Positions 45,769-55,408 of a stretch of DNA of 64,000 nucleotides are shown here, in pieces (position 1 is the stretch's first letter; each line of letters opens with the position of its first letter). The stretch covers positions 24,096,811 through 24,160,810 of the forward strand of contig OY282605.1 in assembly GCA_958298945.1 (NCBI GenBank). Reading direction: 5' to 3'. A model generated the notes under the pieces. The model was given only the letters and a program-made list of their open reading frames with translations, was not told where the DNA came from and ran no database searches. A program made the translations under genes and the position numbers. Source of the DNA: Atherix ibis (Eukaryota > Arthropoda > Insecta > Diptera > Athericidae).

Positions 45769-47183
45769 AATTTGCGGGGAAATTAAATATTTAATTTTAA
45801 ATAAAGCTTTTTGAATAATTTGCGGGGAAAGAGGGGAGGATTTTTTTTCTATTTCCCCTTAAAACTTTTTGGTTTTATCTAAAATAGTTAAATTTCTTTT
45901 ATTCGAATTGAATTTGTTTGATTAAAATAAAAATTTTCAAAAAACTATTTGTTAAAAAAGCAGTAAAAATCAACACCGATGCAACTACAATCCTACCACG
46001 CCCCGTTCTCAAACTGCATAAAATATTTCCGGTAAAGAACGTCTTCAAGTACAATTTTACTATTTTTCAATTGAAATATATAAAAAAAAACACAATTTCT
46101 AATCAATGTTGTAGAACTAAATGAATAAATTAAGCAATCTTAGAAAGAATGCGAACAGAACTAGTATGTCTCGAGTAGTTTCTGCTATTTGCTTATAAGT
46201 GCACACGGTCAGTCCAGTAGATTTTATTATTTCATTGGAAATAAGGAAAAAATGAATCATTTTCGTAGCATCTGTTTGTAGGAAAAAAGAAATTTCGATT
46301 GCACAATATTTTTCATAAAATAAAATCAACAAAACATCGCTAATTGCTTAGTTGAGGCAATTGAAATGATGCCGACAGACGACAGACGACAGACGATAGA
46401 GTCGACAGTCGATTGAGTCGAGCCAAATGCAAAAACTGTCAAACGGAATGGCGACATTTTGTTTCGGTGTGTGCGGATCGTTAAGTGACAAAGATTCACA
46501 CCACCAAAACTCCTAAGGTGTGTTTGGACCCAATTTCGATTCATCTTTTTCTTATGTGGCCTGTGTGTAGAAGTGCAATAAAAATCTGCACATTTCCTAA
46601 ACTATAAAAATATTTTTCTGTCGTTTTTAATGTTGCTTTTAAAAAAAAACAAAAAACAAAACCAACGTAAATTACTTACACTGCACAATCATCGGTTACC
46701 AGACCAACAAAGTTAGTACAAAAATCTTTGGTTAATAAAATATGGAAAAAGCATAAAAGGCACGTATTTTACTAACAACTTTCCATACAAGTTTGCATAT
46801 ATGGAAGACAAGTGGAGTGATCCAAAGTGGCTGAACGAACAATTCCAAGAAGTAAACAACGAATAATGCACAGGTTATTTTCGAGGTGTATGACAAGAGG
46901 TCTTAACCAATAAAAAATGTTGTTTGTCTGCGATCAGCACTGGATCAGCAATGGTAGAAAAAGAAAAACTGTAGCCGAAAAAAAAACAAAGAAGAAGAGA
47001 AAAAAAATCATACGCTAAATTTGAGAAAAGATATTTTTTTTTTATAAAAAAAAAGTGTTTAGGAATTTTTAGCCCACCAAAAAAAAATTGAAGAAAACAA
47101 TTATGACTAAAGAGAAAAAGTGTGTGAGAGAGAGACAGAGAAAAAAAGAGTAGCGTTAGAGAGGGCGAGAAAAAAGTTTACGA
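45769..47183. other. No gene recognised; more mixed composition
   Basis: The stretch 46130-46560 is less A+T-rich and includes a short imperfect repeat of GACAGACGA/GAGTCGACAGTCGA (46376-46418). A 72-codon minus-strand frame (46326-46544) matches nothing known to me. A purine-rich stretch (AGAGAGAGACAGAG) lies near 47128. A promoter or 5'UTR here is possible but unsupported. Confidence 0.45.
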
Positions 47184-48074
47184 TTATCCAATTTGCAGTT
47201 TTAAAAATAAAATTTATTAAATTATATTAAAAATATAGATTTTGATAAATTTTTTATTTTATCATATTTAAAATACTTTGCCATTATATATTTTAATTAT
47301 TTAAATTATTTCCAAAAAAATACCTTGAAATAGTCGATTATTTTGAGATAATTTTTTATGGATTCTTTTGTGTGCACATTTCAGGTTATGTAGAAACATT
47401 TCAGGTTATGTCAATTGACTTTAGAGCCATCTATTGGAAAATTAAAAATTCTCAAAATAAATTAAAAATTCTCAAGAAAATGTTAAAATTCCTAAAGAAA
47501 AAATTTACTTTTGTAGATATTCAATTTGTGGTCTTTAAAATAGTAATTAAAGAAAATACATTTTGAATTCACATATTAATAACATTTTTCTAATAGTATA
47601 TTTTTAATTTTTTACCATTAGATATACATTATAAAATTATATAAATAATTGCCAAAAGACATTTGGTAGGACTCAATCCTTTATTTTTGATCATTTTTTC
47701 GCATATTTCAGACTGTAATCGGCCATTCGTTGAAGGATTTTATTGGTTTTTAAATGATTTAAAGTTAAAAGATATTTCATGTAGTTTAATAAGAAAAAGT
47801 TGAATGCCTTAAAATTAAACAATCTTAAAGGCCAATTGATATAACTCACTAATTCTCACAAAAGCAAGCATCCTGTGAACTTTTAAGCGCAATAAAGTGA
47901 TAAATTTATCGTATTGTGCGGCTTGTAGAGCCTTCTTGTTAAAAGCACGTGCCGTTCAGATTAAAAACTTTATATTAGGATAAATTAAATTTTGATTATC
48001 ACAAGGTCATATCGCTCATCCTCTTCATTTAAAAAAAAAATATGGTTAACTGACACTTTTAGCTATTAGACAGT

Positions 48075-48604
48075 GAAAGGTTATTATTTAACGTGATTTT
48101 GTTGCCAATGCTTTAGACCACGAGTCGCCTACGACTATAGGGATCGAGATACGCTCAATCAACGCACCACCATTACTGGCAGTTAGCAGATAGAATCAGT
48201 TACAAGCTGACTCCCCACCTGCTGGTGGCGAGGACTATCTAAACCTCTACTGTCATAAGCAGTGACAGTGCCCGAGATAAGTGCAATGCATTGCTACATT
48301 TGCCAGTTACCTCACACCTGCGATCAGAAGACCGTACCCGCGACATGGGTATTAACCACAACCACCACGTTGCTGCCAAATGGCGCCTCACCTCGATCGG
48401 GCACAGTATATTCTACTGTGGGGCTCCCGATCCCCGTGGTACCCATTTTTGTTTTAAGAGTACTTTGGTTTGTACTCCGCTCGTTAAAGCTACGGTAAGG
48501 AATCTTGTAAATTCCTAGGCACCGCTAGGCCAGCTCAGGTACGCGGGTTCGCCAAAACCCGAAGGTACAACCGGAATCGACCTTGGTCTTTCACCCGGTT
48601 GTGG
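48075..48604. mobile_element. 530-bp insert with 16-bp target duplication
   Basis: The 16-base TTAGCTATTAGACAGT lies on both sides (48059-48074 and 48605-48620). The flanks join into normal family R sequence when the insert is removed. The insert is richer in G+C and shares its order of motifs with 40445-40885 (CAGTTACAAGCT, GACAGTGCCCGAGATAAGT, CTCACCTCGATCGGGCAC, CTAGGCCAGCTCAGGTACGC, GGGTTCGCCAAAACCCG). There is no poly(A) tail, inverted end or reading frame. Target duplications of this size suggest LINE-type integration, but the class is unresolved. Confidence 0.7.
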
Positions 48605-48679
48605 TTAGCTATTAGACAGTAAGTTTTTTTTGGATACAATGGCTTCTGAACAGATACTTGAGAGTTTTTAGAGCCCCAG

Positions 48680-48965
48680 TTATATGATATCCAAAGGAGT
48701 TTAGCCGAGGAACTAAAACCGATTCCAGTTAAAGCCGTCCAGTACTGCTATGAACTCGTACACTTAAGAAAGATAACAAAAAATCAAAGGACTGCAAAGT
48801 GTCATTGATTTTTTGTTATCTTCTTAAGTCCTGTTTTTAGCTTTTCCAAAAATATTCTGAATCTCGAAAAAAAATCTTGTTTTTAAATATTTCCAAAAAT
48901 CTTCGAAATTTTCAAAGGATAATAAATAGGTGACGATGTCCTTTTTACTTATTTCCCTTCTTGTT
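48680..48965 (+). pseudogene. Mariner transposase C-terminal tail, copy 1
   Basis: GAGTTTAGCCGAGGAACTAA followed by GATTCCAGTTAAAGC corresponds to the S-L-x-E-E-L-K-A-I-P motif near the mariner C-terminus. It matches 54575-54895, where the piece is longer. Both are followed by the same 68-bp hairpin and about 130 bp of shared 3' flank (CAAAAATATTCTGAATCTCG, AATAGGTGACGATGTCC). Confidence 0.55.
48762..48829 (+). repeat. 68-bp near-perfect hairpin, copy 1
   Basis: The left arm (ACTTAAGAAAGATAACAAAA plus AATCAA) and right arm (TTGATTTTTTGTTATCTTCT plus TAAGT) are complementary over 25-26 bases with one bulged A. The loop is AGGACTGCAAAGTGTCA. A second copy of equal length lies at 54735-54802. 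Confidence 0.9.
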
Positions 48966-49374
48966 TCGATGAAAAAAATTCAATTATTATGAGTTCATAT
49001 CGCTCTTCTTCTTCATTTATCAAAGAAATACGGTTAACTGACATTTTTAGCTACCAGACAATAAGTTTTTATGGATACAATTCCTTTTTTACAGATACTT
49101 AAAAGTTTTTCGATCCTTATATATATGGAAAATTTGCAAAAAATGAGCCTCATAGCTAAAAAAATCATATCCGCTTATAGCGTATAACGTGGCTAGGACA
49201 GAATCACCCCACATATGTAGAAAGTTTTTATAATTATAAACGTGATATTTGGTAATAAGTCGATATAAAATATATTAATGGCAAATAAAAATCTAAATAA
49301 ATAATATCTTTAATATTGTATTTATTTAAAAAACTTTAAATAACAGAGCCTATACTTTCCAAATTATAAAATGG

Positions 49375-50137
49375 ATAATCAATTTTTTACGACCGATATA
49401 AACCGAACTATAAAAGTTCTTGAACAAATGTGTTGTTCACGGTCCCCAATTTTATGTAAAATTTTTTATTGTAGACAATCTTTAATATGCAATTTCCTCA
49501 GTTCTGAAAAAGTTAATGGTAAGAAAAAATACTAAAAAAAATTTAATAACTAAGAAGAAAATTTCCAAATTGCAGCGATATATTATTCTTTATTTTCTAA
49601 GAAATACGGATCAGACAGTCTATTTTCGCTGATACAATGGCTTCTTCACATTCACTTGTGAGTATTTAGAGCCGCATGTATGGTAATTTTGCTTATTGGC
49701 ATATCCACTGAGCGAGAATTAAGCCTCATCGCTGAAGAAAATTCTTCTCGTAAGACCCGAACCAATGCTACGGAAGAATTACCATTTTTGTAAAAAGTTT
49801 TTATAGTTTAAAAATATTTTTTTAATATTCAATCTATTTTTATTATAAAATGGCAAGTTCTATACTAAAAAATTTATTTATCTTAATTTATAAAAATTAC
49901 CAAATAGTGTGACTAAACTTTTTATACTGCAAAATGGATAACCACTTTTTTACGTCTGATATTAAACGAACTATAAAAAGTTCATGAACAAATGTGGTTA
50001 GGGTCCCTAATTTTTATGTGCAATTTTTTATTGTAGACAATCTTTATTATGCAACTTCCTCAGTTCTGAAAAAGTTAATGGTAAAAAAAAATACTAAAAA
50101 ATATATAATAACTAAGAAGAAAATTTCCAAATTACAG
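49375..50137 (+). repeat. Imperfect ~560-bp tandem duplication
   Basis: The 200 bp after the family R right end at 49381 (ACCGAACTATAAAAGTTCTT, AACTTCCTCAGTTCTGAAAA-type and CTAAGAAGAAAATTTCCAAA) recur from about 49934 after another family R right end (ATACTGCAAAATGGATAACC). The repeated block therefore includes the end of an R element (49590-49942) and unique flank. It was duplicated as a unit after R had inserted. Confidence 0.75.
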
Positions 50138-51600
50138 CAAAAAAACTTCTCGAATTAAGCATAAAATTTGAGAGATTTTCTGTTTTCTTATTATCTTATT
50201 CAGCATCTATCATGATTTTTTCAATTTGTAAAAAAAAGGGTTTAAAAATCATTAAAGATGAACATTAAAAGATGGGAAATTACTTTCACTTTTTTTTACT
50301 TAATAAAAATTAATTTTGTTTGCGAAAAAATGGAATTTTTTTCTGTAAACACCCTTTTTTTTGCTGATGGTGATCTTGATGATGTCGATATAGTGCCCTA
50401 ATTTATTTATTAAAGAATACAATAATAATTTAATTAATCGTCATTAAATTGTCCAATAAAATTTCATCAATGAATTTTCAGCTATTATTAAGGAAGAGAT
50501 TTACTGCGAATAACCAGCCTACTATTAAAAAAAACAACTCAGTTTGTCAATGAAGCCTACTTGTACTCTTGACCTTAAACGTACACTATAAAAAAAAAAA
50601 TTAAATAAGAAAATTAATAACAATTTGTGTCTATCATAATTTATATATAAATCCTTCAAAAAAATAAAATTAATTGTATTCATTTCCAAATTAAGCTGCT
50701 AATCTAGTAAAATGATTTCATGTCAACCCCATTATTCGCAGTCTCTCCTTACCTACTCTCCTCACATTTTTCAGCTAACCTGCTTAATGGAAGAAAATAT
50801 ATTTTTATGGTTAATAATAGTATAAAAATGAATAACTTTTTACTATTTAAATATTAATTGTATTTTCCTTAAAGCAATATAACTAATCGGTTTATAATTA
50901 ATATTATTCTCAATACTCATAAGATTCTGATCGTTTTTGTATAGTTTTTGTGGGATTTTTAATTTGTTTTTTCAATTTTTAGCAACAGTTTTGAAACGTT
51001 TAATCTTTTTTCTTTACATTTCTTATTATTATATTCTAGTTAAGATAAAGTAAAAATATCTTTTAAGAGTCAAGGTATTTTGGTTAAATTAGGAGTGATT
51101 ATATTTTTTCTGTTGTTATTTTTAATAAGCTGAGAATAAATTCGGTTGAAAATTTTTTTAACGAGGGTAGTTGGCAAAAGTTATAATTGGCGCTGCTATC
51201 GATATGGGGTTTTTTGTTTTGTTAAGTTGTCATAACTGTCACATAATCATATCGGAATTTAAAAAAAAAATTTCAGTTATTTTTTTTTTGTGTTCAGCAT
51301 TTTTTTTTTAAATTAATCAAATTTTAATTAAGGTTGTTATCAATTTTTGTATGTGAAAAATGTATTAAAATCAATGCAAATTCACTTATAACAAGTTTGA
51401 TCCTTTACTTTTGAATCATAAAAAAGTAATCAGACGCCATTAAACCTGGCTGTAAGAGTCCTAAAGATGACGCGCGCAAAGCACGTCCAAAATTAGTGGC
51501 ACCTTTTCAAATAATGAAAAAAATGGAAAGCATCTGCTGTTGATGAGATAGTAAAGGTGCTAAAATTTTAGGCATGTCACATGGATCTGATTTTTATATA
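50138..51600. other. No gene recognised
   Basis: A+T-rich sequence with homopolymer runs. The last 150 bp (51430-51590) are more mixed in composition. No family R landmarks and no useful frame. Confidence 0.5.
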
Positions 51601-52374
51601 CGAGATGTTGCAAAAAAGTAATGAGACTAGAGCGATCTGGCAGCACTGCGGAAAAGGAGAAATTGGTGAAAAAAAAACAAATTTTTCCTTATTAGTTAAT
51701 TTTCATTTATTAATTAAATTATAAAAGTTCGTTGAAAAAGTTACACTAAATTTATTAAAACTGTATTAACGTAAATATTGTAACGAGCAGATTGTTTATG
51801 ATAAACATGTGACAAAAACAGTAGAGGAACAAATGACAGTTAACACCCATCGGCGTTTCTCTACCAAACGGGATATTTCAAAAAATTTTGTGCCCAATTT
51901 CTTTTGAATCGTTGACGAATGTTTATGGGGAAAGTAAAAGTAGAAAGTTTTTTTAATAAGAAGGTTATAGGGGTAGAATAATGGAGAAAAACTTTTTATA
52001 ACGAGCAACACATACGAGCATGTAGGCTTTTAAGCCGCCAACTTATTAGTTAGTCCTTTTTAAGCGTGTAGAATAAATGTCAGTCTCATCGGGTAATCAC
52101 ACGACCCTTTATAACTCGATAAGTAAGGTTATGTTCTTAGTGTGTTACGAAAAATGGAACAGAGAAGTTTGAAGTCCAGAAATATGGGGAGGCTTTTCGG
52201 AACTTTTCATAAGTTATATTCGAGAATTCAAGAAGGTTAACACCTTATCAATAATACAAGTTATTCGGTGGTTTGGAAATATTTTTGAAGGGTCAAAAAT
52301 CAGTGGAAGACGATGCTTGCTCAGGAAGACTTTCAGCATCGAAAACTGATTGAAATATGGAACCAGTGAGGGGT
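51601..52374 (+). pseudogene. Decayed mariner, left end and N-terminal region
   Basis: A TA at 51599-51600 precedes CGAGATGTTGCAAAAAAGTA, a mariner-type terminus. An ATG at about 52154 (ATGGAACAGAGAAGTTTGAA) begins an N-terminal region that is frameshifted. Near 52260-52345 the frames read as a mariner helix-turn-helix linker (F-E-G-x-K-S-V-E-D-D, then SGRLSASKTD). From here the sequence passes without a break into the 53-bp tandem array, whose unit is the next piece of the same coding sequence. No right terminus could be found. Confidence 0.6.
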
Positions 52375-53915
52375 CTTGTATGCTCTGTGCGTCCAGGACT
52401 AATGAAAATATGAAATGAGTGAGCCCTCTTGTGTGGTCAGAGCGCCCAGAACTGATGCAAATATGGAATGAGAAAGCCATCTTGTGAGGTCAGTGCGTCC
52501 AGGACTGATGAAAATATTGAATGAGTACCTCCATGACTGATGAAAATGTGGAATAAGTAAGTCTTCTTGTGAGATCAGTTCCTCCAAGACTGATAAAAAT
52601 GTGGAACGCGTGAGCCGTCTTGTGAGGTCAGTGCCTCCAGGACTGATGAAAATGTGGAACGAGTGAGTCCTCTTGTGTGGTCAGTTCCTCCAAGACTGAT
52701 AAAAATGTGGAACGAGTGAGTCCTCTTGTGAGGTCAGTGCGTCCAGGACTGATGAAAATGTGGAACATGTGAGTTGAGTTCATCTATGACTGTGAGTCCT
52801 CTTGCAAGGTCAGTGCCCCCTGCACCTCTGATCTTGCTCCCGGAACGATGGTTCCCCGGCGGCACTCTTTGTAAATACTACTTCGCTGGGGCGTTCTTGT
52901 TTGATGCTACTGCTGTCCCGATGCTATGACGCCTCGCGGCCTATTCTTCTTACGTTCTGTGGAGATCCTTGATAATGGATTCCGCGTACTCTGCAATTCT
53001 GTTCCAAGCCGATTGGCTCTTCAGCATGCACTCCACTATATTTTCTGGACTGATGGAACGGCCCAGATTTCTCTCCAGCTCCACCCGCGTCTCCTCGTAG
53101 AGGGGTCACTGGAAGAACACGTGTTCTGCGTCTTCGATCACATCGCGGCATTGATGATAGTTTGGGAAATCAGTTCTCTTGAATCTGTGCAAGTATGCTC
53201 GAAAGCATCCATTCCCAGTCAAGAGTTGGGTGATGTAGTACCCGACTTCCCCGTGCAGGCGAGTGACCAATTTGGTAGCATGTGGGATCAGCCGATGAGT
53301 CCACTGATCCTTCGTCGAGTTGTCCCATCTCTCTTGCCAGAGGCGAAGACTCTCGGGTCTCTCCTCTTCACAGAGGATCTTTCGCCGCTCTTCCTTCTTC
53401 CTACGATGTTGGCGTTCCCGCTCTCCTGCCAGGATGTCGATGGGTGGGCATGATGCCACGATGTTGACCGCATCGTGGAATACCGTTCGGTATGCTGACG
53501 CCACTCTGATCGCTGAGAGCCGCTGGACTGATGAAAATGTGAAATGGTTCAGCCCTCTTTTAAAGTCAGAGTCACCACACTGATCAAAATGTGGAACGAG
53601 TCAGGGCTCTTTTGAGGTCAGTGCCTCCAGGGCTGATGAAAATGCGGAATGAGTGAGCCTTCTTGTGAGGTCAGTGCCTTTAAAACTGATGAAAATGTGG
53701 AACGAGTGGCGACTCTTTTGAGGTCAGTTCGCCCAGGACTGATGAAAATGTGGAACGAGTGAGCCCTCTTTTGAGGTCAGTGCTTCCAAGACTGATACAA
53801 ATGTGGAACGAGGGGCGACTCTTTTGAGATCAGTTCGCCCAAGACTGATGCAAATGTGGAACGAGTGAGCCCTGTTGTGAGGTCAATGCCTGCAAAACTG
53901 ACGAAAATGTGGATG
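52375..53915 (+). repeat. 53-bp satellite made from mariner coding sequence
   Basis: About 9 units lie at 52375-52815 and 8 at 53525-53915. Core ACTGATGAAAATGTGGAACG recurs at 52586, 52639, 52692 and 52745, giving a period of 53, with GAGTGAG-CCTCTTGTGAGGTC between. In frame a unit reads T-D-E-N-V-E-R-V-S-P-L-V-R-S-V, close to the mariner transposase segment TDENVERVRxLVRSDRR that follows SGRPSTSK. Since 53 is not a multiple of three, the frame is lost in each next unit. An R1 fragment splits the array. Confidence 0.85.
52816..53527 (-). pseudogene. R1-clade retrotransposon fragment inside the satellite
   Basis: On the minus strand the sequence codes ASAYRTVFHDAVNIVASCPP, IDILAGERERQHRRKK, WTHRLIPHATKLVTRLHGE, QLLTGNGCFRAYLHRFKRTD and EDAEHVFFQ, followed by frameshifted C-terminal and 3'UTR sequence ending at CGGGAGCAAG-type sequence near 52830. 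It is over 80 percent similar to 15768-16440 of this window. It lacks both the 5' part and the poly(A) end. At its 5' edge (53525-53534) GGACTGATGA belongs both to R1 and to the 53-bp unit. Confidence 0.88.
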
Positions 53916-53979
53916 CGCCACCTTGATACCGCTCTCAGTGCACAGGAGTTTTTTTTTCGGAAAAGCGGATCGCTGTAGG

Positions 53980-54895
53980 TTTGTACTTGTTCTTTTATAG
54001 TGCCTTATAAAAAATGGAACAGCAAATTATGCAGCAATGATGTCCTATTAAATTTTGTGTTAAGCTCGGTGGAACCGCAAGCTCGCTTGGCTGCAACGAG
54101 CCTATAGGGAATATTTCTTATCAATAATAGGAGTTTTTTGGTCGCTTTAAGCAGTTTTGAAGGACCAATAAGTAGTGGACAATAAACTTCACTCAGGAAG
54201 GTCCTCAATCTTAAAAACTGATTAAAATGTGGAATAAATGAGGTCTCTTATGCGGTCAGATCATCCAGAATAAACTATGAACCAGATTTTTTTATAAAAA
54301 AGTATTTGAAAGCCTCAGAAAAATGGTTCTTTCCCGTTAAATCGGATCTTCCAGCTTCTCTAACTCTTTTAGATATTATCGTTAAACCAGGATATCATCC
54401 TTTCAGGTGTTTTTTTTTTATCTTAAATCATTTTTTTTATTGTTTTAAGGTCTCTCAGACAAAAGTCAGATGCCACTAAGTAGCGCTACGACTCTGAGGC
54501 TATTTGGCATCCCTTAAACATTTTTTTAAATTCCTTTGGATCAAAAAGCACTTGAAAGCACATCATCTCAGTATTGTCTTTAGGAGTTTAACCGAGGAAC
54601 TGAAGGCGATTCCAGTTGAAGGCGTTCAGCACTGCTATGAAGAGTGGAGAAAACGCACTCGTTGATTTACATCTGCCCAAGAGAACTATCTAAACGAGGA
54701 ACAGTATTGCCAGGTTGCTCTTAGTGATGCCATAACTTAAGAAAGATAACAAAAAACTAAAGAACTGCAAAGTGTCATTGATTTTTTGTTATCTTCTTAA
54801 GTCATGTTTTAAAACTTTTTCAAAAATCTTCTGAATCTCACACGATAATGGATAGGTGCTCATGTCTTTTTTAACTTATTTCCTCAATTTATGTT
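53980..54895 (+). pseudogene. Second decayed mariner (N-terminus and C-terminal tail)
   Basis: ATGGAACAGCAAATTATGCA (54014) starts an N-terminal region: IKFCVKLGGTAS, then GNISY, a frame with F-x-R-x-N-K and SGRSSILKTD near 54196-54226, followed by MRSLMRSDHP. This is the same helix-turn-helix region as at 52.3 kb and the source of the satellite unit, here in single copy. At 54575-54730 the C-terminal motif EELKAIPVEG and HCYEEWRKR is visible. The catalytic core is missing or unrecognisable. The tail carries the second 68-bp hairpin. Confidence 0.6.
54735..54802 (+). repeat. 68-bp near-perfect hairpin, copy 2
   Basis: Same structure as 48762-48829: left arm from ACTTAAGAAAGATAAC, right arm to GTTATCTTCTTAAGT, one bulged A and one substitution in the stem (AAAACTAA). 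The loop GAACTGCAAAGTGTCA is nearly the same. Confidence 0.9.
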
Positions 54896-54992
54896 ATTTG
54901 TTCAATTTATTTTATTTTTTTTATAAAATTTCCTCTCTCATTTGATGCATGATTTTATAAACGATTAAATGCCATAAAATAATTTACATATA

Positions 54993-55406
54993 CCTGGTAT
55001 ATAAGCTTAAAGCCGCTGTTTGGTCATAGATGGCGTGAGTGAACGTAACATATTAAGCTACCATGGGCACACCATACTTCTTTTATGAGCTTGACATCTG
55101 TCAACATTAATCAGTGCACATTTTTCTTTTGGTAAACATGTCTAGTTTTGTGCCAGAAAAAAATAATATGCGGGAAGCTATGCTTTTCTGCTTTAATTTG
55201 AAGAAATCGGCTGCCGAATCGTATCGAATGTTTATAGAGGCCTATGGTGATAGTGCTTTATCGGAAACAACGTGCCGAGATTGGTTTTGTCGGTTCAAAG
55301 ACGGCAATTTTGACTTGTGGGATTTTTTTCTCGCCACACAAAAAATAAAGTCGTTCCTGTGTTTTTTTTTGACTAAAAAATAGCGGATTTAAGCTTATAC
55401 ACCTGG
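54993..55406 (+). mobile_element. 414-bp internal-deletion derivative of the Mos1-like mariner
   Basis: Flanked by TA (54991-54992, 55407-55408). Ends CCTGGTATATAAGCTTAAAG and the complement of TTAAGCTTATACACCTGG match those of 35671-36868. The 5' region also matches that element (TCATAGATGGCGTGAGTGAA, TTGACATCTGTCAACATTAA). It keeps the ATG at 55138 and about 60 intact codons (MSSFVPEKNNMREAMLFCFN, then KKSAAESYRMF and TTCRDWFCRFKDGNFDLWDF) before jumping to the 3' terminus. It encodes only the first helix-turn-helix and is a MITE-type derivative. Confidence 0.92.
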
Positions 55407-55408
55407 TA

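Larger units (their letters stand above)
47185..49385 (+). mobile_element. Compound family R locus with nested inserts
   Basis: The left end GATTATCCAATTTGCAG at about 47182 is followed by TACTTTGCCATTATATATTT, GACTGTAATCGGCCATTCGT and AAGTTGAATGCCTTAAAATT. The order is interrupted at 48075-48604 by a 530-bp insert and at about 48680-48965 by a mariner tail. It then repeats the internal block (TCGCTCTTCTTCTTCATTT) and ends at about 49381 with CCAAATTATAAAATGGATAA. Confidence 0.65.

Noticed and set aside
48540..48565. GGGTTCGCCAAAACCCG as a tRNA T-arm or pol III B box
   Set aside because: No matching acceptor, D or anticodon arms and no A box at the right distance.
52375..53915. CRISPR-like regular repeats
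   Set aside because: Units are directly adjacent without unique spacers, in a eukaryotic context. It is a tandem satellite.
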